From NCBI GenBank assembly GCA_020721045.1, contig DYNN01000025.1, positions 1 to 33,046 of the forward strand: 33,046 nucleotides of DNA. The letters run 5' to 3'. The position numbers were made by a program, and so were the translations under genes. The notes under the pieces are model-generated. The model was not told where the DNA came from, searched no databases, and saw nothing but the letters and a program-made list of their open reading frames with translations. This DNA comes from Thiomargarita sp. Lineage in GTDB: Bacteria > Pseudomonadota > Gammaproteobacteria > Beggiatoales > Beggiatoaceae. Shown in pieces: positions 8,282-17,392 of this stretch (position 1 is the first letter of the stretch; every line of letters starts with the position of its first letter).

Positions 8282-10036
8282 GTGAGAATGAGATTGTTTT
8301 ATCGACATGTGGAAGTTATCACCCTGACTATTTTAGTAAATTTATTAGTCGGCTGTGCGAATGAATTAGTTCAACCAAACAAAATAGAACCCCGTCAAAT
8401 TGCGATAAAAGAAAATATTCAAGAAGCGGCAACGGCAGAATCTATTCCCTTTTTATCACCCGAAGAAGAATTTTTATACAAAATATTGGTGGCAGAATTC
8501 GCCGGACAACGAGAACAATATACTTTATCAGTCAAATATTTGTTAGATGTGGCTGAAAGTAGTCAAAATCCTGAATTTGCAGAGCGAGCCACCCGTATTG
8601 CTCTATACGCTAGAGAATATGATTTAGTGATTGAGGCTGCGCAGTTATGGATAGAAATTGCACCCAATGATCCCGATGCACGACAAATTTTAGGTGGTGT
8701 TTTGTTAAAACAAGGTCATACAGAAGAAGCCATACAACAATTAGAAATGATGTTGAATTATTTGAAGGATAATCCTGAACCACATATTGAAGCCGTGATT
8801 GCTTTATTGGAGCAACAACATGATCAGGTAAGTGCTTTAAAAATAACAGAAAAGTTGCTTAAAAAATATCCAAATAATGCAACAATTTTATTTGCATATG
8901 CGCGTTTATTGACAACAGCAAAGAAATTTACCCAAGCTGTTTCCGCCGTACAAAAAGTGCTGAAATTGGTACCAAATCATGAACAAGGCATACCACTTTA
9001 TGCATATTTACTGGAACAGCAAGGTAAACCTGAAGAAGCCTTGCGTTGGCTAAAACAGATTTTATCGCAATATCCTAACGATGAATGGCGACTTACTTAT
9101 GCGCGTATGCTCATTAGTGAAAAGAATTATACTGAATCTATTCAACAGTTTAAGCTATTATTAGCCAGCTATCCAGAGAATACCGATATTTTATATTATC
9201 TGGGAGTTTTATCTTTGCAAATTGATGATATTGAACAAGCTAAACACTATTTGCAAAAATTGGAACAAACAGATGAACAACCCGATTCAGCGCGCTATTT
9301 ATTAGGACAAATCGCTGAAATAGAAGAAGATTTTAAGCAAGCCAAAGTATGGTATCAAGATGTGATTGAAGGAGATCACTACCTTGAAGCGCAGATTCGC
9401 ATTGTCGCCATCTTGGTACAAGAAAATCAAGTGAATGAAGCGATTGACTACTTGCATAAAATCGAAGTCTCTGATCCCAAAGATAAATTAGCATTGATAC
9501 AATATGAAGCAGAATTACTGACAGAACAAACTCGCTATCCTGAGGCAATTGCAATCTATAATAAGGCAATCCAAGCCAATCCAGACAATATTGATCTACT
9601 TTATCTACGCGCAATTACTGCAGAATTAATGGGTAATTTAATTTTAATGGAAGAAGATTTCCGGAAAATTTTAACTCTCGATCCAAAAAACTTTAATACA
9701 TTAAATGCGTTAGGCTATACTTTAGTCGATCGTACTGATCGTTATGAGGAAGCCTATCAATTTATTAAGCAAGCCTATGATTTAGATTCAAATTCATTTT
9801 ATGTCTTGGATAGCATGGGCTGGGTTTTATATCGTCAAGGACAATATACGCAAGCAATTGAATATTTGGAAAAAGCATTGGTGGCTCACGATGATCCCGA
9901 AGTAGCCGCCCATTTGGGAGAAGCTTTGTGGGCAAACGGTGAGCGGGAACAAGCAAAGGATGTGTGGTACAAAGCGCAAAAAACCTTTCCTGAAAATAAG
10001 AAGTTACAAAAAACGATTCAACGCTACTTACCATGA
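8282..10036 (+). CDS. TPR-repeat outer-membrane lipoprotein
   Basis: This is a long alpha-helical repeat protein: after the N-terminus nearly the whole length is degenerate TPR units (for example YPEAIAIYNKAIQANPDN and YTQAIEYLEKALVAHDD). I choose GTG 8282 because GGAG (8269-8272) sits 9 bases before it; the longer frame from ATG 8246 has no proper spacing. With this start the lipobox LVGC falls at residue 25, giving a normal lipoprotein signal. The stop overlaps the lolB start in an ATGA. A TPR lipoprotein upstream of lolB is a conserved arrangement in several gammaproteobacteria, where ispE usually follows; here ispE does not. The role is probably a scaffold in the envelope (inference). Confidence 0.9.
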   Translation: MRMRLFYRHVEVITLTILVNLLVGCANELVQPNKIEPRQIAIKENIQEAATAESIPFLSPEEEFLYKILVAEFAGQREQYTLSVKYLLDVAESSQNPEFAERATRIALYAREYDLVIEAAQLWIEIAPNDPDARQILGGVLLKQGHTEEAIQQLEMMLNYLKDNPEPHIEAVIALLEQQHDQVSALKITEKLLKKYPNNATILFAYARLLTTAKKFTQAVSAVQKVLKLVPNHEQGIPLYAYLLEQQGKPEEALRWLKQILSQYPNDEWRLTYARMLISEKNYTESIQQFKLLLASYPENTDILYYLGVLSLQIDDIEQAKHYLQKLEQTDEQPDSARYLLGQIAEIEEDFKQAKVWYQDVIEGDHYLEAQIRIVAILVQENQVNEAIDYLHKIEVSDPKDKLALIQYEAELLTEQTRYPEAIAIYNKAIQANPDNIDLLYLRAITAELMGNLILMEEDFRKILTLDPKNFNTLNALGYTLVDRTDRYEEAYQFIKQAYDLDSNSFYVLDSMGWVLYRQGQYTQAIEYLEKALVAHDDPEVAAHLGEALWANGEREQAKDVWYKAQKTFPENKKLQKTIQRYLP

Positions 10037-10641
10037 AAAAAATTACTCTACTGCTCAGTATATTCCTTGTTTCAGCTTGTACCACAGTATTACCCCCAAA
10101 ACCTATCACACCCGAAATGCAAGCATTATGGCAAACTCACCAAATTCAGCCAAACGCACTGCATCAGTGGCAAATCAATGGACGTATCGCCATTACCACA
10201 CCAGATGAAAATTGGGTGGCAAATGTTTATTGGCAACAACAGGATAATCAATACCGTTTACAATTCCACATACCGCCAGGACAAGGCGTTATGACACTCA
10301 ACGGCAATGCAGGTGCAGTCACATTACGAACCAGTGATAATCAAACTTTTGTCGCCCAAGACCCTGATGAATTGATTGAAAAAGTATTAAAATTAACTAT
10401 TCCGGTGAAAGGATTACACTATTGGATTCGTGGCATTCCCAAACCCATTGAATTACTAACCGATTACCAATTAGATGAAACAGGTTATTTGTATACTTTA
10501 CAACAAGATGGTTGGGCAATTGAATATAAACGTTATCAAGACATCGATAATCTACATTTACCTGATAAAATTACTTTACAAAATAACAAGTTCAAAGTGA
10601 AAATTGCGATTTCAGAGTGGCACGTCAATTTTGCTAACTAA
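10033..10641 (+). CDS. lolB: Outer-membrane lipoprotein receptor LolB
   Basis: LolB takes lipoproteins from the periplasmic carrier LolA and inserts them into the outer membrane. The 202-residue product has a lipobox VSAC with Cys at residue 16. The LolB core is recognisable: WQINGRIAI, WVANVYWQQ, YRLQFHIPPGQGVMTLNG and the late LHYWIRGIPKP motif. It starts within the stop of the TPR gene (ATGA), so translation is likely coupled. The gene after it lies on the other strand. Confidence 0.93.
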   Translation: MKKITLLLSIFLVSACTTVLPPKPITPEMQALWQTHQIQPNALHQWQINGRIAITTPDENWVANVYWQQQDNQYRLQFHIPPGQGVMTLNGNAGAVTLRTSDNQTFVAQDPDELIEKVLKLTIPVKGLHYWIRGIPKPIELLTDYQLDETGYLYTLQQDGWAIEYKRYQDIDNLHLPDKITLQNNKFKVKIAISEWHVNFAN

Positions 10642-10657
10642 TTAAGCTAAATTCAAA

Positions 10658-11080
10658 TTATTTAACCGTATCACCATTGCTTTCAGTAGATTCTGCTTTT
10701 TCCTCCGTCAATTCGCTAAATGGCTCATCGCTATCAGGCGTTTTGCAGCGAGTCATATATTGTTCAAAGTCAAAAAAACATTTTCTATTATTATTAGTGA
10801 TAATCACCGCAATCGTTGCTAAAATAACAAAAATAATAAGTACTTGAATTAATAATTTGAATAACTCTGAAGAAATTTTTACCAAATAAGACAGTAAATT
10901 AAATATAATATAAAGTAGAATAATGACCGCCAAAGAAGCAGCCAATAAATCGATTAATTCAGATAAAGTAAGATGTTGTAATTTTTCTAAAAGCAACAAG
11001 ATTTTTTCTTTTATTGGCTCAATACGCTCTAAAAACGAGATATGTACAATATTAAACCATTTTAGTAAAGAATCAAACAT
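10658..11080 (-). CDS. Hypothetical membrane protein with two hydrophobic spans (140 aa)
   Basis: I do not recognise this family. The likely start is ATG 11080, with TTGGA just upstream and 16 bases after the stop of the glycosyltransferase gene; a start at 11122 would lie inside that gene. Two strongly hydrophobic segments occur at residues about 45-68 (LAASLAVIILLYIIFNLL) and 75-95 (LLIQVLIIFVILATIAVIIT). The N-terminal part is helical and charged, and the C-terminal tail is acidic with two Cys (KCFFDFEQYMTRCKTP). It is last in the apparent dnaX operon and may be co-expressed with the glycosyltransferase. It is convergent with lolB, 16 bp away. Confidence 0.65.
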   Translation of the reverse strand: MFDSLLKWFNIVHISFLERIEPIKEKILLLLEKLQHLTLSELIDLLAASLAVIILLYIIFNLLSYLVKISSELFKLLIQVLIIFVILATIAVIITNNNRKCFFDFEQYMTRCKTPDSDEPFSELTEEKAESTESNGDTVK

Positions 11081-11096
11081 AGTAATCCAAGTGGGT

Positions 11097-13310
11097 TTAC
11101 AACAGTATATTATCTGTTTCACAATAATAAATAGAATGAGGATTTAAGCTAAAATCTTCTTTATATGGCGTAAGATGTTGATTATAAAAGGGATCAGCTT
11201 GAATTCTATCCTGCCAACGTTGATATAAATAAGTCTGTTCTTGTTGTAAACGCTGCTGTTTTTCATGAGAATCCTCTAAACCTCTCGTTTTTGACTCATA
11301 ATGATAAAAAACAACTTGTGGAACAACAATATGTCTAAAACCTTTTTCAGATAATTTGAAGCAAAAATCAATATCATTAAAAGCAATGGCTAAATTTTCA
11401 TCAAATCCGCCAACCTTGTTCCATAATTCACGTTGAACCATTAAACACGCACCAGTTACTGCTGAATAATTTGCAACTACAGTCAATCGATTAAAATAAC
11501 CAGTACTTTCAACAGAATAATAGCGATGTGGATGATTAGCCACGCCACCAATACCACAAATAATACCTGCATGTTGAATTGTATTATCTTGCGGATACAA
11601 TAACTTACAACCCACAGCACCGATTTTAGAATGTTGCGCAAAACCTACCATCGTTTGCAACCATTGTGGTGAAGTTAATAATTGCATATCATTGTTTAAT
11701 AACAAAATAATTTCGCCACGTGACTGTTTAACCCCCACATTAACAAGACGAGAAAAATTGAATTCCCCCTTTTCTTGCACAATACTCATCTTTTGCGCTA
11801 ATTTTTGCTGGTAATGGGTTAATATAGCGAAAGTTTCAGCCACTTTGCTATCATTGTCAACGATAATAAACTCGTAATTATGATAATTTGTGATTGCTAA
11901 AATGCTGTCGATACAGGCAATTAACAACTCAATCTTATCTCTAATCGGAATAATAATACTGACTAAAGGCGTAGCAATCATTGGATAACTGAGCAAATAA
12001 CTCGTTGGAATAACAGGATTTAATTCCACTTTGCCACCCAAATCTTCTCGTATCAAAGCCGCTTGAATGCAGGTTAAGGCTGCTGTAGTCTGAGTAGAAA
12101 GATTATTAGAACGTCTATGACATAAAATTTTCTGAATATGTTGAATTGATTGAGCTTTTTCTGAAGCTTTTAGAGCAATATCCCACAATAACGTTGAAAA
12201 AGGAATATTAGTTGCTAAATCATCAATTTGTTTAATTAATTCAGTGTGATATATAATTAATTGACCTAAGTAAAACTGCCCTTTTAACAACTCATTTGAC
12301 CAATCTGGTTTAAAATAGGGCTGAGTGTAGTGATCAGTTTCATCAACGCTGTCTTCATCAGAATATAACATAGCGATTGGTTTATCCAATTTATTTGTAT
12401 ATTCTGCAAAACTCAACAACGCATCAACCGTTAATTGATCAGAAGATTCTAGCAAAATAACCCATTGATTTGTCAATTGTTTAAATAAATTACAATAGAT
12501 AAATGCTGTTTCTGTGCTTTCTTCAATAATAATGATTTTAATACGATTTTGATATTTTTGTGGAAAACTAGGTAAAAGTAGCTTTCTTTTAATAATAATG
12601 TAAAGAAACCAATGCGGATAAATTTGGGTAAAAATGCTATTTAAACAATTTGCTAAATATTTAGTATCAGATACGTATAAAATTAGATCGATATGCTCAT
12701 GATAAGTTAAATTATCTGCTATAAATTCTAAATTTGCTTTATCCGGTTCATTATAACAATAATGACCTAAATGGTGAAATTGCGTTTTGTAAGGAACGGT
12801 CAGCCAAATAAATAAGGTATTGACTCTATTATCTGCATTAGGCGATTGTAATTCACAAAAATAGTCATCTGCTGGAATTGTTTTTCCAAAATTAAAAATT
12901 GCCCATTGATTATCTTTAAGCAAACAACCTTCCAATTGACAAGTGGCTATAATAGGGTTATTTTCTCGTTTTTGACGTAAAATGAAGATAATATCACATT
13001 GATTAACACGATCACCGGTACCTATTTTTAGTGCTAATTGTGTGATCGTTTGTGAAAGATGAATTTGCCAAGTGAAAGTTTTAAAATTTAATAGTGGAAT
13101 GGAAGTTTCTAATTCTCTTAGAATAGTTTCTTGACTGTTTTCTGTATAGATAGGAATTAAGCCATAATTAGCTAAATTAATGATAGATTCACTAGAAAAA
13201 GCTAAATAAGTACTTATTCTTGCAATGAGTTGTTGAATTTTAGTGTGACAAATCTGTTTTTCGTGATTGATTAGTGATTGTTCAAAAAAGGTGAGTGCAG
13301 TGTGTGACAT
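11097..13310 (-). CDS. Two-domain GT2-family glycosyltransferase (737 aa)
   Basis: The C-terminal half (residues about 440-715) is a classical GT-A family 2 domain: VSIIIPIRDKIELL, EFIIVDNDSK, the metal-binding GEIILLLNNDMQLL, and GFDENLAIAFNDIDFCFKL. The middle (about 205-390) looks like a second GT2-like domain with LYSDEDSVDE and YFKPDWSNELL, features found in two-domain enzymes that build rhamnan or O-antigen chains. Residues 1-190 have no domain I recognise. The protein is probably cytoplasmic or membrane-peripheral and acts in surface polysaccharide synthesis; donor and acceptor are unknown. It starts 12 bases after the dnaX stop, so it is likely in the same transcript. Confidence 0.85.
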   Translation of the reverse strand: MSHTALTFFEQSLINHEKQICHTKIQQLIARISTYLAFSSESIINLANYGLIPIYTENSQETILRELETSIPLLNFKTFTWQIHLSQTITQLALKIGTGDRVNQCDIIFILRQKRENNPIIATCQLEGCLLKDNQWAIFNFGKTIPADDYFCELQSPNADNRVNTLFIWLTVPYKTQFHHLGHYCYNEPDKANLEFIADNLTYHEHIDLILYVSDTKYLANCLNSIFTQIYPHWFLYIIIKRKLLLPSFPQKYQNRIKIIIIEESTETAFIYCNLFKQLTNQWVILLESSDQLTVDALLSFAEYTNKLDKPIAMLYSDEDSVDETDHYTQPYFKPDWSNELLKGQFYLGQLIIYHTELIKQIDDLATNIPFSTLLWDIALKASEKAQSIQHIQKILCHRRSNNLSTQTTAALTCIQAALIREDLGGKVELNPVIPTSYLLSYPMIATPLVSIIIPIRDKIELLIACIDSILAITNYHNYEFIIVDNDSKVAETFAILTHYQQKLAQKMSIVQEKGEFNFSRLVNVGVKQSRGEIILLLNNDMQLLTSPQWLQTMVGFAQHSKIGAVGCKLLYPQDNTIQHAGIICGIGGVANHPHRYYSVESTGYFNRLTVVANYSAVTGACLMVQRELWNKVGGFDENLAIAFNDIDFCFKLSEKGFRHIVVPQVVFYHYESKTRGLEDSHEKQQRLQQEQTYLYQRWQDRIQADPFYNQHLTPYKEDFSLNPHSIYYCETDNILL

Positions 13311-13322
13311 AAGTGACAGAAT

Positions 13323-14900
13323 TTATTCTTCTTTTGGCGTAATTTTTACTTTTGCATCACAAGTTTCTTTTACCAGTTTTACAAAAGGATCACTACTAAT
13401 TGTATTAACAAGATATTCATTTTGCGTTTCTTGAACACGTCGTTGCTGCTCAACGGGTGTGTCTATTGTAGTATTTTGTTGGGTGATTTTAATATCTAAA
13501 TGTATTTCTTCGCTATATAATTGGCTCAGTGCTTTTTCTAGGTCACCTTTGTAGCGACGAAACATTTCGTGTTTTGGTGATAAAATCAAAGAAATCGTAT
13601 TGCTTTGTCGTCCTTGATAACTACAATTTTGTGCTAATTGCTTCACCATGCCGGAAGTCGTGGGTAATTTGCTAATAATATTAGTCCATTCATCTGTTGG
13701 TAAAGGTGTTGTAGATGGCGCGATTGATGGCGTTGAATGTGCAACAGTTTGATGGGTTTGTGGTGGTGTAATTGTTTGATTTTGAGGCGATTGGATGATA
13801 TTTTGTATCATTGCTGCGGGACGAAAAGCAAGCATACGTAGCATAATCATTTCAAATCCGCCTTTTGGTTCAGGAGAAAGCGGTAAATCGCGGCGTCCAA
13901 TTAATCCAATTTGATAAAACAGTTGTACATCCTCAGGTGATAACTGTTGTGTCAGGGTTAAAATAGCTTCCGCATGGCTGTCATTTTTGTCGATAGCAGC
14001 CGGTAATATTTGTACTAAAGCAATCTGTTGTAAGATGGATAATATATCGCTCAATACGGTGGTAAAATCTGGATTTTTTTCTGCTAATTGATTGATTTTT
14101 AGTAATAATTTTTCTGCATTATTGTTTGCCAATGCTGTGACTAAATCTAGCACTACATCTTGATCTAATGTGCCCAACATATGACTGACTTCAACACCCG
14201 ATACATTGCCGCCACTAAATGCAATTGCTTGATCTAATAGACTTAATGAGTCTCGTACACTTCCATCTGCTGCTTGCGCTAACAAACGTAGTCCTTGTTC
14301 ATCGTAGTTGATTTGTTCGCTGTCAAGAATTTTAGTTAAATGTTGATAAATTTGTTCTCGTTGTAAGCGTTTAAGACTGAATTGCAAACAACGTGATAGG
14401 ACTGTGGGTGGTAATTTTTGCGGATCAGTGGTGGCTAGTAAAAATTTGACGTGAGCAGGTGGTTCTTCCAATGTTTTCAGTAAGGCATTGAAACTACTGG
14501 TTGAAAGCATGTGTACTTCGTCGATGAGATAGACTTTATAACGTCCGCGAGTGGGCGCGTATTGTACATTTTCTAGTAAATCTCGGGTATCTTCGACTTT
14601 TGTGCGTGAAGCCGCATCTACTTCAATTAAATCAACAAAACGCCCTTCATCAACTTCTCGACAAGAGTGACATTCTCCACAGGGATACGCTGTCACGCCT
14701 TTTGTTTCGCAATTCAATGATTTAGCTAAAATTCGCGCAATGGTCGTTTTGCCTACACCGCGCGTGCCAGTAAAAAGATAAGCATGATGTAATCGATTGT
14801 TTTCTAAAGCATTAGTCAGAGCGCGTACAACGTGCGTTTGTCCAATCATTTCGGGGAAATTATGGGGTCGCCACTTGCGAGCAAGAACTTGGTAAGCCAT
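13323..14900 (-). CDS. dnaX: DNA polymerase III subunit tau/gamma
   Basis: DnaX is the ATPase of the clamp loader that puts the sliding clamp on DNA. The start is ATG 14900 (MAYQVLARKWRP, the family's usual beginning); the 25 codons before it are not conserved and there is no clear ribosome site. Walker A GTRGVGKTT, the four zinc-binding Cys (CETKG, then CGECHSC), Walker B DEVHM and the SRC arginine-finger motif (LSRCLQF) are all present. The 525-residue product is shorter than E. coli tau (643), mainly in the linker. I saw no A-AAA-AAG slippery site, so a gamma form made by frameshifting is not evident. It lies just downstream of ffs. Confidence 0.96.
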   Translation of the reverse strand: MAYQVLARKWRPHNFPEMIGQTHVVRALTNALENNRLHHAYLFTGTRGVGKTTIARILAKSLNCETKGVTAYPCGECHSCREVDEGRFVDLIEVDAASRTKVEDTRDLLENVQYAPTRGRYKVYLIDEVHMLSTSSFNALLKTLEEPPAHVKFLLATTDPQKLPPTVLSRCLQFSLKRLQREQIYQHLTKILDSEQINYDEQGLRLLAQAADGSVRDSLSLLDQAIAFSGGNVSGVEVSHMLGTLDQDVVLDLVTALANNNAEKLLLKINQLAEKNPDFTTVLSDILSILQQIALVQILPAAIDKNDSHAEAILTLTQQLSPEDVQLFYQIGLIGRRDLPLSPEPKGGFEMIMLRMLAFRPAAMIQNIIQSPQNQTITPPQTHQTVAHSTPSIAPSTTPLPTDEWTNIISKLPTTSGMVKQLAQNCSYQGRQSNTISLILSPKHEMFRRYKGDLEKALSQLYSEEIHLDIKITQQNTTIDTPVEQQRRVQETQNEYLVNTISSDPFVKLVKETCDAKVKITPKEE

Positions 14901-14941
14901 GTTATTGGTAGAATTATGTTTGACCGTGTTGAACACGAAAT

Positions 14942-15058
14942 GGGTGGCGGCGCATGTCAGCCAACACCCCGGCACTCATACCCATTGCTGCCGCTGCTTC
15001 CTTCCGGACCTGACGGGGTTCACAATTTCATGATGCGGGGGAACCGACACGAGCCACC
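14942..15058 (-). ncRNA. ffs: Signal recognition particle 4.5S RNA (bacterial small SRP RNA)
   Basis: The minus strand contains the invariant SRP core GTCAGGTCCGGAAGGAAGCAG, matching domain IV with its GGAA tetraloop and asymmetric loops. The ends pair: GGTGGC at the 5' end (15058) with GCCACC at 14943-14948. With Ffh this RNA targets membrane proteins to the translocon. It lies between tRNA-Ser and dnaX, an order seen in other gammaproteobacteria; only 41 bases separate it from the dnaX start. Confidence 0.97.
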
Positions 15059-15065
15059 ATAGATT

Positions 15066-15155
15066 TGGCGGAGAGAGAGGGATTCGAACCCTCGGTACGG
15101 ATTAACGTACACACACTTTCCAGGCGTGCTCCTTAAGCCACTCGGACATCTCTCC
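15066..15155 (-). tRNA. tRNA-Ser (anticodon GGA)
   Basis: The minus strand reads GGAGAGATGTCC at the 5' end with matching 3' acceptor strand TCTCTCC, discriminator G and encoded CCA. The anticodon loop CTGGAAA gives anticodon GGA (reads UCC and UCU). A long variable arm (GTACGTTAATCCGTAC) is typical of class II tRNA-Ser, and the T arm GGGTTCGAATCCC is intact. Total length is 90 bases. Confidence 0.98.
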
Positions 15156-15379
15156 ATCTTTGAATATTAAGCTAAGCATTTTAGCAGTAAACAAGGTCGA
15201 TCGTCTAGCGTTAAATGTACAAGACGCATTCTTATTTTTAAAATGAATTTATTTATTAAATAACAATAGATTAAACGATTACTAAGCGCAATTCTTATGT
15301 TTATATCTTATTGAAAATAAAATTGAATACTAAAACTTGCTTGTGGTGAGTTTGGGTAAAAAAGGATTGGAGAATTATA

Positions 15380-15410
15380 CGAGGTGCCAAATTGAATTTT
15401 AGACACCTCG
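15380..15410 (-). terminator. Terminator hairpin downstream of the tandem small genes
   Basis: CGAGGTG and CACCTCG form a 7-bp stem, with an inner AAATT/AATTT extension. It lies just downstream (minus strand) of the 48-residue gene. The following tract (TATAATTCTCC) is weak, so it may be an RNA-stabilising hairpin rather than a strict terminator. Confidence 0.5.
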
Positions 15411-15425
15411 TTTAGTTAAAATGGT

Positions 15426-15572
15426 TTATTTAGCGGATTCATTGCCAACAGAAATGGAAATTTTGCAACCTTTACTCATGGTGCAATAAATAGCGTAACC
15501 AAAAATACCCGCTAAAGTAATGACATTAGCAGCCATCAGTACGTAAGGAATGAATACGGCTGGATTTTCCAT
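15426..15572 (-). CDS. Small single-span membrane protein, MENPA family, copy 2 (48 aa)
   Basis: The product starts MENPAVFIPYVLMAANVITL, has one hydrophobic span (residues about 6-30), then YCTMSKGC and a short polar tail ending GNESAK. GGGAG sits 8 bases before the ATG. It is paralogous to the gene just upstream (15659-15781): an ungapped alignment of the first 40 residues shows 24 identities, including MENPA, PY, the Asn at 16, Gly at 22 and both Cys (30 and 36). Conservation of protein sequence and ribosome site across the pair argues that it is a real gene. I know no family for it. One span with two membrane-edge Cys suggests a small subunit or regulator of a membrane complex (inference). 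Confidence 0.8.
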   Translation of the reverse strand: MENPAVFIPYVLMAANVITLAGIFGYAIYCTMSKGCKISISVGNESAK

Positions 15573-15658
15573 GTTTAAACTCCCAGTATATTAAGTTGAA
15601 ATATAAATAAAGTCATAATTGTCCGTAAAAAGACTTTATTCTCTCTGTAAAATCACGC

Positions 15659-15781
15659 TTAGATAGAGGTTCTGCAACTCTTGCTAAACATGCAATATGC
15701 GGCATAGGTCACAATACCGACAACAGTTACGACATTAACTGCCATAATGAGGTAAGGAACAAAAATTGCTGGATTTTCCAT
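15659..15781 (-). CDS. Small single-span membrane protein, MENPA family, copy 1 (40 aa)
   Basis: The product starts MENPAIFVPYLIMAVNVVTV, has a hydrophobic span at residues about 6-30 and ends YCMFSKSCRTSI. AGGAGA lies 7 bases before the ATG, and a good sigma-70-like promoter lies at 15830-15858. It is the promoter-proximal member of the tandem pair and is shorter by the polar C-terminal tail. Pro4, Pro9 and Asn16 in or near the span are shared with the second copy, as are Cys30 and Cys36. No function can be assigned from sequence. The gene is too small for most annotation cut-offs. Confidence 0.8.
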   Translation of the reverse strand: MENPAIFVPYLIMAVNVVTVVGIVTYAAYCMFSKSCRTSI

Positions 15782-15829
15782 ATCAGTATCTCCTGATTGA
15801 GTTATAAAGTTATATTAGAATATGATAAT

Positions 15830-15858
15830 ATAATAATGTACTAAACTAGATTTTTCAA
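15830..15858 (-). promoter_or_regulatory. Sigma-70-like promoter of the MENPA pair
   Basis: On the minus strand TTGAAA (15858-15853) is followed after exactly 17 bp by TATTAT (15835-15830). It leads directly into the 40-residue gene, with a leader of about 45 bases. Each hexamer differs from consensus at one position, so strong expression is plausible. Confidence 0.6.
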
Positions 15859-16193
15859 GCTAAAATTTTTATTGTTAGTTAAAATAATACTTATGAGATT
15901 TTACATTAACAAATAAATATTGATTATATTTCAAATAGTTATTTCTAATATTCGTTATTATTGATGGAAGCTGGCATGAACTTAACATTTTGAATTTTAA
16001 CAATTAATAATTATTAAGCGATTTAATCTTTTTATTATTTCTTTGATAAAGAAGAGATAGTAACAATTATTAATTTATTCAAGTCTTATACCAATTTTCA
16101 TAAATAATTTTACCGTGCTTACTTTACAACAATATGACAGTTGGGTTTTTATACCTGATTTTTATTTATGGAAGGGTATAATTTTTCAATACC
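15859..16193. other. AT-rich intergenic region between MENPA genes and rpoH
   Basis: Very AT-rich DNA with no gene I can support on either strand. It separates the divergent MENPA and rpoH promoters. A TATAAT (16178-16183) lacks a well-spaced -35. Confidence 0.5.
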
Positions 16194-16221
16194 TTGATTT
16201 TTACTTTAACATCCTTATATT
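16194..16221 (+). promoter_or_regulatory. Candidate rpoH promoter
   Basis: TTGATT (16194-16199), 16 bp, then TATATT (16216-16221). This gives a 5' leader of about 55-60 bases before the rpoH start. I did not find a clear RNA thermometer by eye. Confidence 0.45.
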
Positions 16222-16286
16222 ATTAGCAAATAAACATTGAGAGTGCTAAAAGTTTAACTTAAGCATGAAACAGGGAGAAATCGATT

Positions 16287-17159
16287 ATGGCAAAAGCATT
16301 AGCGTTGGCTTTTGACACGCAGTTAGCAGTTTTAGGGCAAAGCCCAGAGAGTTATATGCAGGCTGTTAAAACAATTCCTATGATTACAGCCAAGGAAGAA
16401 AGAGAGTTAGCTGAGCGTTTTCAAGAGGGTGATTTAAATGCTGCGCGCCAGTTAGTGTTATCTCATTTACGATTTGTGATGTATATTGCGCAAGGTTATC
16501 GCGGATATGGGTTGGCTCAAGCTGATTTGATTCAAGAAGGTAACATCGGTTTAATGAAAGCGGTCAAACGGTTTGATCCCAGTGTTGGCGTGAGGTTAGT
16601 TTCTTTTGCAGTTCATTGGATTCGCGCAGAAATTCATGAATATATTTTACGTAATTGGCGTATTGTGAAAGTGGTTACTACTAAAGCGCAACGTAAGTTA
16701 TTCTTTAATTTACGTAGTATGAAGAAAGGGTTAAGTTGGTTGACGCAAAGTGAGGTAGAAAGCGTTGCTCAGGATTTAGGTGTGAGTACTAAAGATGTGT
16801 TAGAAATGGAAAAACGTCTGAGTTCTCAAGATATTGCCTTCGATGCGCCTTCTGATGCTGATGACGATGAAGATAGCTTTTTCTCACCGTCCGCTTATTT
16901 GGAAGATCGACGTTATGATCCTGCTGATTTAATTGAAAAATATGAATGGGAAATTCATGGTCACGGACAGTTAGAACAGGCTTTAGGTCAATTGGATGCG
17001 CGTAGTCGTGACATTGTGCAACAACGTTGGTTGGGCGAAAATAAAGCAACTTTGCAGGAATTAGCGGGACGTTATCAAGTGTCAGCTGAACGGATACGTC
17101 AAATCGAAAACGAAGCTTTTAAGAAGTTAAAAAGTAGTTTACGCACTAAATTGAATTAA
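16287..17159 (+). CDS. rpoH: RNA polymerase heat-shock sigma factor sigma-32
   Basis: RpoH directs RNA polymerase to heat-shock promoters. Region 2 is clear ([36 protein letters not shown], and [18 protein letters not shown]), the RpoH box QRKLFFNLR follows at about residue 133, and region 4.2 ends with [15 protein letters not shown]. At 290 residues the length is normal. GGGAG precedes the ATG by 9 bases. The ftsYEX genes, which often sit upstream of rpoH in gammaproteobacteria, are not here; the neighbour is the divergent MENPA pair. A hairpin terminator follows. Confidence 0.96.
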   Translation: MAKALALAFDTQLAVLGQSPESYMQAVKTIPMITAKEERELAERFQEGDLNAARQLVLSHLRFVMYIAQGYRGYGLAQADLIQEGNIGLMKAVKRFDPSVGVRLVSFAVHWIRAEIHEYILRNWRIVKVVTTKAQRKLFFNLRSMKKGLSWLTQSEVESVAQDLGVSTKDVLEMEKRLSSQDIAFDAPSDADDDEDSFFSPSAYLEDRRYDPADLIEKYEWEIHGHGQLEQALGQLDARSRDIVQQRWLGENKATLQELAGRYQVSAERIRQIENEAFKKLKSSLRTKLN

Positions 17160-17212
17160 TCGATGCACTGTTAAAGCGCATGATTATTTCAGATAGATAG
17201 CAAAATCTCCCT

Positions 17213-17244
17213 ATCCCCTCTTAAAAAAATAGAGGGGATCATTT
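17213..17244 (+). terminator. Rho-independent terminator of rpoH
   Basis: ATCCCCTCT (17213-17221) pairs perfectly with AGAGGGGAT (17231-17239), a 9-bp stem with a TA-rich 9-base loop, followed by CATTTT. The T tract is short. Confidence 0.65.
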
Positions 17245-17392
17245 TCTGCCAAGAATAATCCAATGTATTCAATCTATTAAAAATCATTGCGTTGGCACTT
17301 GTTTAACTCGTTACGTTAAAATCTCTTGCACATCATCGTTGTACTTTACTATACTCAATGCTCGTTTGAAAAATAAAAAAGGAATCCGATAT

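Noticed and set aside
13323..14900. Programmed frameshift in dnaX to make gamma
   Set aside because: I found no A-AAA-AAG heptamer in the expected region; the best A run (near 13528) is only five bases and out of register.
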